Made by a program: the position numbers and the translations under genes
Source: an uncultured Actinomycetes bacterium
GTDB taxonomy: Bacteria > Actinomycetota > Acidimicrobiia > Acidimicrobiales > RAAP-2
Direction: 5' to 3'
Length of the DNA: 64,000 bases
Assembly (NCBI GenBank): GCA_903875425.1
Contig: CAIQWC010000024.1
Span: 1 to 64,000 of the forward strand
In this document: in pieces, positions 53,989 to 62,520 of the stretch
Position numbering within the stretch: position 1 is the first letter of the stretch
Layout: each line of letters starts with the position of its first letter
The notes under the pieces: model-generated
Databases searched by the model: none
What the model was told of the DNA's origin: nothing
What the model saw: the letters and a program-made list of their open reading frames with translations, nothing else

Positions 53989-54507
53989 ATGGCACAGGCA
54001 AAAAAGACGAAGGCGATGCGTGAGGCCAAGCGCGACCAGCCGCCCGGTGACCGCACCGTCGCCACTAATCGTCGTGCCCGCCACGACTACGACATTCTCG
54101 AATCACTGGAATGTGGCATTGTCCTTCAAGGCAGCGAAGTCAAGTCGCTACGCGAAGGTAAAGCCCAAATCACTGACTCCTATGCACGGATCGACTCAGG
54201 GGAACTCTGGCTTTTTGGACTGCACATCCCACCCTGGAAGTTCGCCACGGGCTTTGGGAGCCACGATCCAGATCGCAAACGAAAACTACTGGTTCACCGG
54301 AAGCAAATAACCGATTTCATAAAACTGACCCAAACGCAGCCCCTCACCTTGGTCCCCTTGAAGATCTACTTTCACGAGGGTCGCGCAAAAATCGACCTTG
54401 GCGTGGCTCGAGGTCGAAAGCTCCACGATAAGCGCGCGGCCATCAAGGAGCGCGAGAGTAAGCGTGAAACGGATCGCTACATCAAGGAAGTTCGGCGCTC
54501 AAGTTAG
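53989..54507 (+). CDS. smpB: tmRNA-binding protein SmpB
   Basis: A 172-residue SmpB with a basic N-terminus of about 20 residues. The motifs TNRRARHDYDILESLECGI, LQGSEVKSLREGKAQI, and YFHEGRAKIDLGVARGRKLHDKR (split here) are diagnostic, with a basic C-terminal helix (RETDRYIKEVRRSS). SmpB carries tmRNA to stalled ribosomes. It is followed 71 bases later by the ssrA gene that it serves. Confidence 0.97.
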   Translation: MAQAKKTKAMREAKRDQPPGDRTVATNRRARHDYDILESLECGIVLQGSEVKSLREGKAQITDSYARIDSGELWLFGLHIPPWKFATGFGSHDPDRKRKLLVHRKQITDFIKLTQTQPLTLVPLKIYFHEGRAKIDLGVARGRKLHDKRAAIKERESKRETDRYIKEVRRSS

Positions 54508-54578
54508 GTCGCCATGGCGCCGGCAGGCAGGGCCAAGTACCATGGAGAGGTTAGCGAGATTCGTTAACGACCCATAAC

Positions 54579-54926
54579 GGGGGTGATTGGTTTCGACATT
54601 GGCTATCAAGGTAGGTGAAGCGAGCCGTGGTCTCAGGATCCACGTTAAAGAGCCTGAAACAAAAATAAACGCCGAGCCTCAGCTCGCACTCGCTGCCTAG
54701 AGCAGCGACGTTCAGCCGGTCCCAGTCCCACGGATCGGAATCTGGACGCCATCTTGTGGGACTTACTTCTAGTTAGCGCGCTGCCTGACTAAAAGGACAC
54801 TTCAGTAGCGATAGTTGCAAGAAAAGTCGCCAATCGGCTTCTCGCAGCGAAATCTTCCGATTGGCTGCGCTCGGAGAAGAACTATTGAGATACTGATGGT
54901 CGCGGGTTCGATTCCCGCCACCTCCA
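54579..54926 (+). ncRNA. ssrA: tmRNA (ssrA)
   Basis: A 348-base transfer-messenger RNA directly after smpB. The 5' end GGGGGTGATTGG pairs with the 3' end CACCTCC, and the T-arm GCGGGTTCGATTCCCGC is present. The resume codon follows AAAAATAAAC; the tag reads AEPQLALAA and ends in TAG within the hairpin CGCTGC-CTAGA-GCAGCG. Nine residues is short for a tag, but the LALAA end is the normal protease signal. CCA is not encoded. Confidence 0.95.
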
Positions 54927-55430
54927 AGAGCGCTCAGGGTTCGCCGTGAGCGTTGTTGGAGGTGATGACCGTTCATCGTCGCAATAGAGGTTGAGAATTT
55001 TATGTGCCCACTCGATCGCGTCGGCAACCCTGATGCCAGTCGGCTGCGGCCTCGTCCACAGTTCGAGGTTCTCTGGGCGATTGTCGTCTTTGACCCCATT
55101 TCGATGGTGGACAGATTCGCCCCTGGCTAGCAATCTCCCGAGCATTTGCTCAGCGACCAAAATGTGTTCAAAGACGTAGCCACCTTGATCACCTCGAGGG
55201 TGGTCGATTGCCTTCACCATGACATAACCAGCCTTGTGGCGAGTTCTGCCACCCTTCCAATTCCCGTTCGCCGGACCGGAAAAGTCCCGGCACACCAAGC
55301 ATGAGCGAGAACTCCGTTGTTTGGGTCTTCCGCATTCACAGGAGTTGCGTGAACGGCAAGCAGGGCAGCGTAAGTGCCTCGATGAAGGTTCAAAATCTCT
55401 GTCACACTCAGTGCAAGTTCTTGTCGCCAC
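54882..55430 (-). CDS. HNH endonuclease, mobile type, running into ssrA
   Basis: About 182 residues. An N-terminal zinc-ribbon-like part has paired Cys (CTECDRDFEP, RCPACRSRNSCECG, SCLVCRD), followed by a homing-type HNH core with NGNWKGGRTRHKAGYV, FEHILVAEQMLGRLLARGE, VHHRNGVKDDNRPENLELW. The stop lies inside the tmRNA sequence on the other strand; the last ~15 residues (ending RESNPRPSVSQ) are simply the antisense of the tmRNA 3' end. This suggests insertion at ssrA. GTG 55430 is the proposed start; the frame is open further upstream. Confidence 0.75.
   Translation of the reverse strand: MATRTCTECDRDFEPSSRHLRCPACRSRNSCECGRPKQRSSRSCLVCRDFSGPANGNWKGGRTRHKAGYVMVKAIDHPRGDQGGYVFEHILVAEQMLGRLLARGESVHHRNGVKDDNRPENLELWTRPQPTGIRVADAIEWAHKILNLYCDDERSSPPTTLTANPERSWRWRESNPRPSVSQ
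54929..54954 (+). terminator. Hairpin after tmRNA
   Basis: CGCTCA (54931-54936) pairs with TGAGCG (54947-54952) around a GGTTCGCC inner stem-loop, starting 3 bases after the tmRNA end. Only a weak T-rich stretch follows (GTTGTTGG), so strength is uncertain. Confidence 0.4.
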
Positions 55431-55701
55431 AACAGAAACTGTCGCAACTGGTTGTATCAACGGACGAATTCGCGTTTGACGCGAACTACAGCGACTTCGA
55501 TATGCACTACGAGGTTCTGAACGTGCAAACCGACAAAATAGCCTCTCCCTCGGGCGGAAAACAACGACGCATGAACGAGCCTTCCTTGGGAGATATCTCA
55601 TCGGCCGGGGCCGTAGTGGTAACCGATGGTTCAGCTGGTCTCGATCGCCTTCGCAGAAGGTGGAGTTATATCGGAGTTACACCGAGGCATAAGATTCGAT
55701 C
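55431..55701. other. Noncoding gap between HNH gene and amidase
   Basis: 271 bases with no convincing gene; an open frame here on the plus strand has no plausible motif or ribosome site. It probably holds the divergent promoters of the HNH gene and the amidase gene. The base composition is somewhat lower in GC than the flanks by eye. No repeat of the tmRNA 3' end was found. Confidence 0.4.
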
Positions 55702-57105
55702 GTGGACTTTCGTACCTATCGAGTGAGCGAACTCGCCGCACAGGTGCGATCGAGCGAAATTTCGGCCACTGAGTTAACCCGCTACAGCCTTGAGCGAATC
55801 GAAGCACTCAACCCCACGGTTAATGCCTTCGTTGCCATTGACGCCGAGCAAGCGCTGGCTCAAGCGGCAATCATTGACCAACTCGTCGTCGATGGAATCG
55901 ACCCCGGCCCCTTGGCGGGAATTCCCATCGGCGTCAAAGACCTTGAGGATGCGGCGGGCTTTCGCACTACGCAAGGTACGACCATATTCGCCGACATCCC
56001 TAAAGCAACGAAGGACTCGTCCTTCGTTGCCCGACTTCGCCGAGCCGGCTGTGTGGTGGTGGGTAAAACCAATACTCCAGAATTTGGCTGGACCTCTCGA
56101 ACGCAGAACGCACTCTTTGGACTCACAAAAAATCCTTGGAATCTTGAACACTCCCCCGGCGGATCATCCGGTGGCTCGGCTGCGGCAATCGCTGCGGGCA
56201 TGATTCCAATGGCGACTGGCTCAGACGGTGGTGGTTCGCTGCGGATTCCCTCTGCGGCCTGTGGTCTCTCGGGATTTAAGGCCTCTCTTGGGCGCATCCC
56301 TAATGGTGAAGACACCCCGCCGGGTTGGTTGGATCTCGCTACGAAGGGACCTATGGCTCGGTCAATAAGCGATATCGCCCTAGCCCTCGATGCCGTAGCT
56401 GGGCCCAACCCTAAGGATCTCTCATCGCTCCCTCGAGTCGATAGCTCTTGGGCCGATGCCGTTAGGGATCCCCAACTACCGGCTCGCGTTTTGTGGTCAC
56501 CCAATCTCGGATACGCAAGGGTCGATAATGAGGTGCTCCGCGCCTGCGAGCGAGCGCTCGACCTGCTCGAAGCAGAAGGGACGCAGATCATAGAAATTAC
56601 TGGTCCCTTCCCTGCGGATCCCCTTGACGCTTGGTTGGTAATCGTAGGGGTCTGCATCAAACGATCGCTTGGATATCTCGGTAACCATTCTCGTTTCGGC
56701 GAGCTCGACACCACCTTGCAGCAATGGATTTCCGACGGCGCCACGGCCTCAGGATCAGATCTGGCAAACGCGCTTGACCAAGCACATCTGCTCAACCTTC
56801 GCCTGGTCGAACATTTTAAGCTTGCGCCAATTCTGCTCTGTCCCACGACAGCCGGAGTTGCGCCTCGCAACGATCTTGGAGGACGGGGCCTCATCAACGG
56901 GGTTGAATTTGTCGACTGGGTCCAGTTGACCTACCCCTTTAATATGACTCGCTCCCCCGCTGCCAGCGTTAGCGTTGGCTGTTCTAAGACCGGAGTTCCC
57001 CTAGGCCTCCAAGTGATCGGGCCCCAACATGGCGACTCGATCGTCCTTCAAGCCGCAGCGGCTCTTGAGGCGCTGATTGGCTTCTCTGACAAAGCCCAGA
57101 TCTAA
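55702..57105 (+). CDS. Amidase-signature enzyme
   Basis: A 467-residue amidase. The catalytic triad is seen: Lys in GVKDLEDAAGFRT, the cis-Ser in SPGGSSGGSAAAIAAG, and the nucleophile Ser in the GSDGGGSLRIPSAACG loop. The family includes GatA, but GatA usually needs GatB and GatC beside it, and none is here. The substrate may be an aliphatic or aryl amide. GTG start, so the N-terminus reads M-D-F-R-T-Y-R. Confidence 0.9.
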   Translation: MDFRTYRVSELAAQVRSSEISATELTRYSLERIEALNPTVNAFVAIDAEQALAQAAIIDQLVVDGIDPGPLAGIPIGVKDLEDAAGFRTTQGTTIFADIPKATKDSSFVARLRRAGCVVVGKTNTPEFGWTSRTQNALFGLTKNPWNLEHSPGGSSGGSAAAIAAGMIPMATGSDGGGSLRIPSAACGLSGFKASLGRIPNGEDTPPGWLDLATKGPMARSISDIALALDAVAGPNPKDLSSLPRVDSSWADAVRDPQLPARVLWSPNLGYARVDNEVLRACERALDLLEAEGTQIIEITGPFPADPLDAWLVIVGVCIKRSLGYLGNHSRFGELDTTLQQWISDGATASGSDLANALDQAHLLNLRLVEHFKLAPILLCPTTAGVAPRNDLGGRGLINGVEFVDWVQLTYPFNMTRSPAASVSVGCSKTGVPLGLQVIGPQHGDSIVLQAAAALEALIGFSDKAQI

Positions 57106-57514
57106 CGTCTCTGCGGTGTCTGACCCACGATGCGATTTCGAAACGACGAGAACTAGTCCTGCAATGCTTAGGAATTAACCCATTTCGCAAGCACAACAGA
57201 TCACCATGGTCGATGTGCCGAGAATCCGGAACGAGGCGTCCGCGACGAGATTGCTGTCACTGCGAATATCTCCCCGGAGAGTATTTTCATTGGAGTGTAA
57301 GGCGGGAAGCATGCGCGTCGAGGTAGCCTGCCAGAAGTTCCCTAAGCTTCGAACTCATACTGATCCTCCTCTGGTTGGACAGTTGGTTTGCATCTCGCCC
57401 GCGTCAACCAATCAGGGTACGGTTTGCCTCAGGAGATATCCTTCTTCACGCTTCCATCGCATAGGGGTCGCGAGAGTAACACGCGTTTTGGTGGGCCCTC
57501 TTCGTCCGTAGCCA
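57106..57514. other. 409-base stretch without a gene
   Basis: No frame here has a credible start, motif or codon pattern; one plus-strand open frame of about 100 codons (57206-57511) is rich in scattered rare codons and looks accidental. No hairpin with a T tract and no repeat of ssrA were seen. It may be decayed sequence at an island join. Confidence 0.4.
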
Positions 57515-58417
57515 CTATCTCCCAGCGCTAAGCAAGCTTTGGATTTGCGACCAGACACGTCGCAGGGGCTTCGACCAGCGGAAGGTTTTGGTCTGTAAGA
57601 GCCTCTGGAGCTCTTCGACTTCCCGTGAGGAAGTCGGTGCAGAATCTGTTGCCAGAATCGCATTGAGTCGGGAAGCATAGAGCTCTTGCTCTAGGGTTTC
57701 GATACGTTGCGCCATGACCTGAAGTGCCTGGATGCCGTTGTCAAGAACAGCACGAATCACAAATTGGTACGTCTCTGCTTCAGGATCCTGGAGCACTTCA
57801 GTAATTAAATTCGCAGCGACACTTTCGCGATCAATCTGGATTTCGGTTTGAAAAAGTGGAACCGTGACTCTATATATCTCTATAGGAACAAGGCCCGCCT
57901 GTTTAAGGAGCGCTCGAACCGAGTGAATCGTAAAGAAGTGAAGATGCGTCGAGTCGAGGAGGCCAGATTCTGAGTAGTCAAAGTGGCCCGAAAGAAGGGC
58001 TAGGCGAACATCCCCATGGGCAACGTTCGGAATCGACAGAACAATAGAACCTGCGGGCTCTAGATGGCGAGCGGCGTTTTGGAGAGCACTGAGTGGATCT
58101 CTCAGATGCTCTAAAACATCCCCGGCGACAATGGTCTCGAATGTTTGATGCTCTAAGCCTGACCATACGCCCTGATCCTCCAGGTCCCCCACGATCATTG
58201 ATTCGGCAAAACCTTCAGCTTTCCGCGCCGCTCTTGCATCACGCTCGATTGCAGTGACCCGGCAACCCCTCTCGGAGAGGATCTTCGTCATAAAGCCAGT
58301 GGAACATCCGACTTCAAGTATCCGCTTGTTATGGCCTATCAACTGAAACATGAGGCCGTAGGAGGAATTTAAATTTTCAGGATCCGGAATAGTGTCATAG
58401 ATAAAGGAGTCATTCAT
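57515..58417 (-). CDS. Class I SAM methyltransferase with coiled-coil tail
   Basis: A protein of about 300 residues. Residues about 1-190 form a methyltransferase domain (RILEVGCSTGFMTKILSERG; acidic loop GDVLEHLRDPL; LDSTHLHFFTIHSV). Residues about 215-270 form a coiled coil, and the end carries the basic motif TKTFRWSKPLRRVW, a tail common on enzymes of surface-glycan synthesis, probably for membrane docking. ATG 58417; the longer frame lacks support. Likely target: a sugar or glycan. Confidence 0.85.
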   Translation of the reverse strand: MNDSFIYDTIPDPENLNSSYGLMFQLIGHNKRILEVGCSTGFMTKILSERGCRVTAIERDARAARKAEGFAESMIVGDLEDQGVWSGLEHQTFETIVAGDVLEHLRDPLSALQNAARHLEPAGSIVLSIPNVAHGDVRLALLSGHFDYSESGLLDSTHLHFFTIHSVRALLKQAGLVPIEIYRVTVPLFQTEIQIDRESVAANLITEVLQDPEAETYQFVIRAVLDNGIQALQVMAQRIETLEQELYASRLNAILATDSAPTSSREVEELQRLLQTKTFRWSKPLRRVWSQIQSLLSAGR

Positions 58418-58785
58418 AGATTGGCTCTGATCTCTCGATGTGAACGCTGAAACATTACACCGATGAGGGCTTTCTATCCGATTCGATCGCAAGACTACAA
58501 GTTTGTCGCGATACCTTAAATGAAAATCGAGAACCCAGGCTCCCCTCACCAGATCATCGATCAGACTTTGCCAGCAGGAGAAGACGTCTGTGTTGTGTCG
58601 GGTTAGATACCTCGTTGGTCAAACTTCAATCACCTCATGGGGTAAGCGCCATGATGAGGTACGTTCCGCGGCACTAACTACCTCCTCAACCCCACTGTAA
58701 ATAGCGATGTCTCGTTTCAGCCCTAGAAAGTGAACGGAACTTCTCGATGCCTCTAGATTCGAGTCAAGCCACCTAAACTGCACAA
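58418..58785. promoter_or_regulatory. Divergent promoter region of the glycan-decoration genes
   Basis: 368 bases between the divergent methyltransferase and acetyltransferase genes. It has no convincing gene. An imperfect inverted repeat (CCTCATGG ... CCATGATGAGG at about 58632-58658) is a possible regulator site, but weak. The regions just before both starts are AT-richer, as expected for promoters. Confidence 0.35.
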
Positions 58786-59409
58786 ATGGAACAACTCGTC
58801 ATCTTGGGCGGTGGACGACAAGCGTTCGAAACGAGTGGTTATCTCCTCGAGCTCGGCCACACTATTCGTTGCTTCCTAGAAAGTACGCCGGCCAAATCAA
58901 GGCCAGATGAAGAAGAATATCCTGGCGAAATTCGGGGAATCGATCAGCTGCCGCTGTTAACGGAGACCTCCCTTTTTATTAGTGCCGTCGGCGATACCAG
59001 CGTCCGCCGCCGACTCGTTGAGTTAGCGATAAACGCTAAATTTACCAATTGCATAAGTCCTCATGCATGGGTTTCGAGTCATGCGCGACTGGGGCTAGAC
59101 GTAACGATCGCACCGATGGCCGTCATCAATGCTGCTGCCGATATTCAAGACCATACCTTAATTAATGTTGGATCCATCGTGAGCCACGATGTCGTCATAG
59201 GACCGTTTGTGACACTAGGGCCGCGAAGTGCTATTGGTGGCAATGCACGTATCGGAGAGGGTAGTTATCTGGGCATAGGTTCCGTTGTGTTGGACGGAGT
59301 GACCATTGGTAAGTCTGTGGTGGTGGGTGCAGGCGCGGTGGTCATCAATGACATCAAGGATGGACAAACCGTGGTCGGAGTTCCTGCTCTACCGATCATT
59401 CAGCAATGA
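58786..59409 (+). CDS. Sugar O/N-acetyltransferase, PglD/NeuD family
   Basis: A 207-residue protein with two domains: an N-terminal nucleotide-sugar-binding fold (MEQLVILGGGRQAFETSGYL) and a left-handed beta-helix made of hexapeptide repeats (VIGPFV TLGPRS AIGGNA RIGEGS pattern), with the catalytic His in NVGSIVSHDVVI. PglD and NeuD use acetyl-CoA to acetylate 4-amino sugars or sialic acid. Followed by a DegT aminotransferase, it probably makes an acetamido sugar. Confidence 0.9.
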   Translation: MEQLVILGGGRQAFETSGYLLELGHTIRCFLESTPAKSRPDEEEYPGEIRGIDQLPLLTETSLFISAVGDTSVRRRLVELAINAKFTNCISPHAWVSSHARLGLDVTIAPMAVINAAADIQDHTLINVGSIVSHDVVIGPFVTLGPRSAIGGNARIGEGSYLGIGSVVLDGVTIGKSVVVGAGAVVINDIKDGQTVVGVPALPIIQQ

Positions 59410-60524
59410 ACGAGATACCTTTTCTCAAACCCTCGTTCCCGTCACGTGATGAGTTGTCCACGAGTTACCAAGATCTACTCGAATGCGGAATCTTCTCCAA
59501 TGATGGACCCGCGTCGACCGAGTTCATCGAAGGAATCTGCAACTTTGTTCAAACAACGCCAGAACACGTTTCACTCGTGGCAAGTGCGACATCCGGGATC
59601 GAACTGGCGCTCCAAGCACTTGACATCTCAGCATCGAGGGCGCACGTACTGGTGGCCTCGTTTACTTTTCCTGCCGGGCCGCTCGCCCTGCGTCGCCAGG
59701 GTTTGCGACCACTATTTATTGATATCGACAGCGAGACCTGGCAGCCCGATATTCATGAGGCACGCAGGGTAATCGAAAGTCGGAAATTCAAGATTACTGC
59801 CATTCTCTTGACCAACACCTTTGGCACCGCAAACGACGAAATCGAGGAATGGGAACAATTGGCCGGTGAGTACGCCCTCAAACTCGTCGTCGATTCCGCT
59901 GCTGGTTTTGGATCTCAGAGTCCCTCCGGCGAGCGGATTGGAAATAATGGAGATTGTGAAATCTTCTCGTTCCACGCAACAAAGACATTAGCGATAGGGG
60001 AAGGTGGCGCTGTTATTTCGAAGCACGCCGAAGTCATAAACAGAATTGACAGCCTAAAGAATTTTGGATTCGACGGGCATCGAATGACTACGTTGATGGG
60101 AACCAACGCAAAACTCTCTGAGCTCTCCTGTAAAATTGGGGTCTTGCAACTAGAAAAACTGATACCGCAGATTGAAGTTCGGCGCTTAATTTTCGAACGC
60201 TATCGAAACCACCTAGCCCCGCTCGGATGTAAGTTCCAAAAAAATGCCGGTTTATCTGCATTACCCTTTGTGTCCGCTGTAGTACCAAAGCAGCAACATC
60301 GACGCCATGCTGTAGAAGCACTGAAGGTGCGTGGTATTACGTCTCGGGAGTACTACAACCCACCCGTCCACCAGCATCCATTCTTTGCATCGGAAGTCAA
60401 TAGTGGCTTACCCGTAAGCAACGACGTAGCATCTCGAATTATTTCTCTGCCTACCTATCTAGATCTACAGCCGCAACAGATTGACTTTATCTGTGGCGTT
60501 TTGCAACAAGTAGTGATCACGTGA
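59406..60524 (+). CDS. DegT/DnrJ/EryC1 sugar aminotransferase
   Basis: A 372-residue PLP aminotransferase. The catalytic Lys lies in FSFHATKTLAIGEGGAV, the aspartate that holds the PLP ring in VVDSAAGFGSQ, and the N-terminal GIELALQAL region is normal. It adds an amino group to a keto sugar nucleotide. The ATG overlaps the acetyltransferase stop in ATGA. A keto-sugar-producing dehydratase is not in this window. Confidence 0.9.
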   Translation: MNEIPFLKPSFPSRDELSTSYQDLLECGIFSNDGPASTEFIEGICNFVQTTPEHVSLVASATSGIELALQALDISASRAHVLVASFTFPAGPLALRRQGLRPLFIDIDSETWQPDIHEARRVIESRKFKITAILLTNTFGTANDEIEEWEQLAGEYALKLVVDSAAGFGSQSPSGERIGNNGDCEIFSFHATKTLAIGEGGAVISKHAEVINRIDSLKNFGFDGHRMTTLMGTNAKLSELSCKIGVLQLEKLIPQIEVRRLIFERYRNHLAPLGCKFQKNAGLSALPFVSAVVPKQQHRRHAVEALKVRGITSREYYNPPVHQHPFFASEVNSGLPVSNDVASRIISLPTYLDLQPQQIDFICGVLQQVVIT

Positions 60525-61294
60525 TTGAAGGAACGGAAATTCCCTACGTCTTCTTACTTTGCTGGGAGCGACCGATCTATCTTTGGGTCACGCTCGACTC
60601 GCTCTACCGAACCACCACAACTCGCTGTAAATTTATTCTTGTCGATAACGGTTCGAAAGATCCTCTCGTTCGAAAAGTGATTGCATCGTTTGAGCGACGA
60701 TCGATGTTCCATGCGATCCACCTCATGGAAACTAACGAGCCGAGTAATATTCATAAGATCATCAATCAGTATTTGCCAGAACTAGGTGATTCATTCTTTT
60801 ATCTCGAGACAGATATTTCAATCGAGCAACCTCAGGCGCATTGCTGGTTAAGCACCATGATGCATCTCTTCAATGCAAATCCGAACTTAGGTATGCTCGG
60901 TTCGTATGCGGACAGTCGAGACTTCATCGATCCAGACGCATTGCGAAGCCAGTTCTCCCACCTGCCAGAAGACGAGTACCGAGCACTTGTCAAGGCGGAC
61001 TCGCCAGAACGTATGCACCTCATGCCGCCACCGCCCGAGCGTCTGATCAATACCCATAATCCGCCCGGTCGACTGCTACTACTGAGGACGAGCGCCGTCC
61101 AAGCAGTTGGGTTTCAATCCGATGCTGCGTTGTGTAACGCCCTTATAGGTAGCGGATGGGAAGCGGCGATCTCAACAGAAGTAGTGCATCGGCACCTTTC
61201 ATGGCTTCATGCGTTTGACGAGCCCATGTATGACACCGGTAATCGGCAACGGTTCTTTGATCTACTGACCGAAGAGGGTCGGAAGGGCGAATGA
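60521..61294 (+). CDS. GT2-like glycosyltransferase
   Basis: A 257-residue protein. The N-terminal motif CWERPIYLWVTLDSLYRTT with FILVDNGSKDP and the acidic FYLETDISIEQP resemble a GT-A family 2 domain, in which ETD would take the DXD place. The C-terminal part has RLINTHNPPGRLLLLRTSAV. The donor sugar is unknown. GTG start overlaps the aminotransferase stop in GTGA. Confidence in the family is moderate. Confidence 0.7.
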   Translation: MIEGTEIPYVFLLCWERPIYLWVTLDSLYRTTTTRCKFILVDNGSKDPLVRKVIASFERRSMFHAIHLMETNEPSNIHKIINQYLPELGDSFFYLETDISIEQPQAHCWLSTMMHLFNANPNLGMLGSYADSRDFIDPDALRSQFSHLPEDEYRALVKADSPERMHLMPPPPERLINTHNPPGRLLLLRTSAVQAVGFQSDAALCNALIGSGWEAAISTEVVHRHLSWLHAFDEPMYDTGNRQRFFDLLTEEGRKGE

Positions 61295-61398
61295 GGAACG
61301 ATGATTTCTAAGCCATTGAACAAGCCGGAAATGACGCAGTCTCATGGATATAGGCTCGAGGATTTTTTTAGACTATCCATAGCCGATAGGGAGCACGC

Positions 61399-62520
61399 AT
61401 GACTGTTGTGGTGCTGGGGATGCACCGATCAGGGACGTCAGCGGTTGCCGGATTACTCCATCACGCTGGGCTCAACGTCGGAGCTGCCGACGACCTCATC
61501 GAAGCGAACGAAGGAAACCCTAAAGGGCACTACGAGCTTCGCCCCATGATGGAACTCAATGACACAATTCTTAAACAGTGGGGTGGTACCTGGGATAATC
61601 CACCAGCGTTCCCCGATAACTGGCAGAACTCGGAACTCGCACTAGACCAGATCGCATCAATTCGAGCCCTCATCGCCGAATATCAACTCCACGACTGGGT
61701 AATCAAGGATCCACGTATTACCGTCTTGCTCCCACTCTGGAGCGCTGCCCTTGGAGATGACGCAGCATATGTGGCGATGTATCGACATCCCCGAGAAGTC
61801 GCACTCTCGTTGGAGGCTCGCGATTCGATGCCCATCGCCGTTGGCATGTCGCTCTGGTGGGAATACAACTACGCCATGATTCACCATCTTGATGGATACC
61901 GTACCTACCTACTGCCGTACCATCATTTAGTTACCTCCCCAGTTCAAAGCAGCGTCTTCCTGACAAAATTCCTCAACTCCTGGCGACCGGCGCTCGATCT
62001 GCACAGCGTCGAACAGGCGGCCAGTTTTATTGAGCCCACCTTGTGGCGGAACCAAAGTGACGAGGGGGATATTGATGACGTCAACGCTCTTTATTCGTTC
62101 CTGGTTTCTCGAACTGGAGCCCACCAATCCTGGGAAACCCCCACATCTATTCCGCGGTTGCAGTTGCCTCGAGCATTACTAGGAATCTCTGATCTCTCTC
62201 GCGCGGAGAGGAAGAAGAGTTCTGACCTCACTATGCAACTTGTAGGAATCTCTGATCTCTCTCGCGCGGAGAGGAAGAAGAGTTCTGACCTCACTATGCA
62301 ACTTGAGCTAAAAATTAATGAGCTAACAGATCTCGAACAACGAGCTGGACTGCTTCGGGCCGACTACGAGACACTTCAGTCTGACTACATACGATTAGGT
62401 GAACAGAACCATGCTCTATTTATTGAGCACCAACAACTAATCGGCTACCTTGAACGTATTCGTAATCGCTGGCCCATACGATTAGGTATCAGAATCAAGC
62501 AAACGTTGACGCGTCACTAA
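61399..62520 (+). CDS. Sulfotransferase-like protein with duplicated coiled-coil unit
   Basis: A 373-residue protein. The 5'-phosphosulfate loop VLGMHRSGTSAVAGLLHHAG and the 3'-phosphate site near MYRHPREVALSLEARDSMP identify a PAPS-using sulfotransferase. Residues about 261-302 contain two identical 21-residue units starting GISDLSRAERKKSSDLTMQL, then a coiled coil and a basic end (RNRWPIRLGIRIKQTL). It may sulfate a surface glycan. AGGGAG precedes the ATG. The doubled unit keeps the frame. Confidence 0.85.
   Translation: MTVVVLGMHRSGTSAVAGLLHHAGLNVGAADDLIEANEGNPKGHYELRPMMELNDTILKQWGGTWDNPPAFPDNWQNSELALDQIASIRALIAEYQLHDWVIKDPRITVLLPLWSAALGDDAAYVAMYRHPREVALSLEARDSMPIAVGMSLWWEYNYAMIHHLDGYRTYLLPYHHLVTSPVQSSVFLTKFLNSWRPALDLHSVEQAASFIEPTLWRNQSDEGDIDDVNALYSFLVSRTGAHQSWETPTSIPRLQLPRALLGISDLSRAERKKSSDLTMQLVGISDLSRAERKKSSDLTMQLELKINELTDLEQRAGLLRADYETLQSDYIRLGEQNHALFIEHQQLIGYLERIRNRWPIRLGIRIKQTLTRH
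62180..62305 (+). repeat. Perfect 63-base tandem duplication
   Basis: Bases 62180-62242 are repeated exactly at 62243-62305. The unit is 21 codons and the copies do not differ at any base, so the duplication is recent or kept identical by conversion. It lies in the linker between the sulfotransferase domain and the coiled coil. Confidence 0.95.

Noticed and set aside
54773-55099. Minus-strand frame over the tmRNA containing GGGNRTRDHQYL
   Set aside because: This sequence is the well-known antisense artefact of tmRNA and tRNA 3' ends, not a protein.
55301-55726. 141-codon plus-strand frame before the amidase
   Set aside because: It is antisense to the HNH N-terminus and lacks a ribosome site and motifs.
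55702-57105. Amidase as GatA of the Glu-tRNA amidotransferase
   Set aside because: No gatB or gatC adjacent, and it sits in an accessory region; kept as a general amidase.
57206-57511. 101-codon plus-strand frame in the gap after the amidase
   Set aside because: Codon use is unlike the neighbours, no motif, no ribosome site; left as noncoding.
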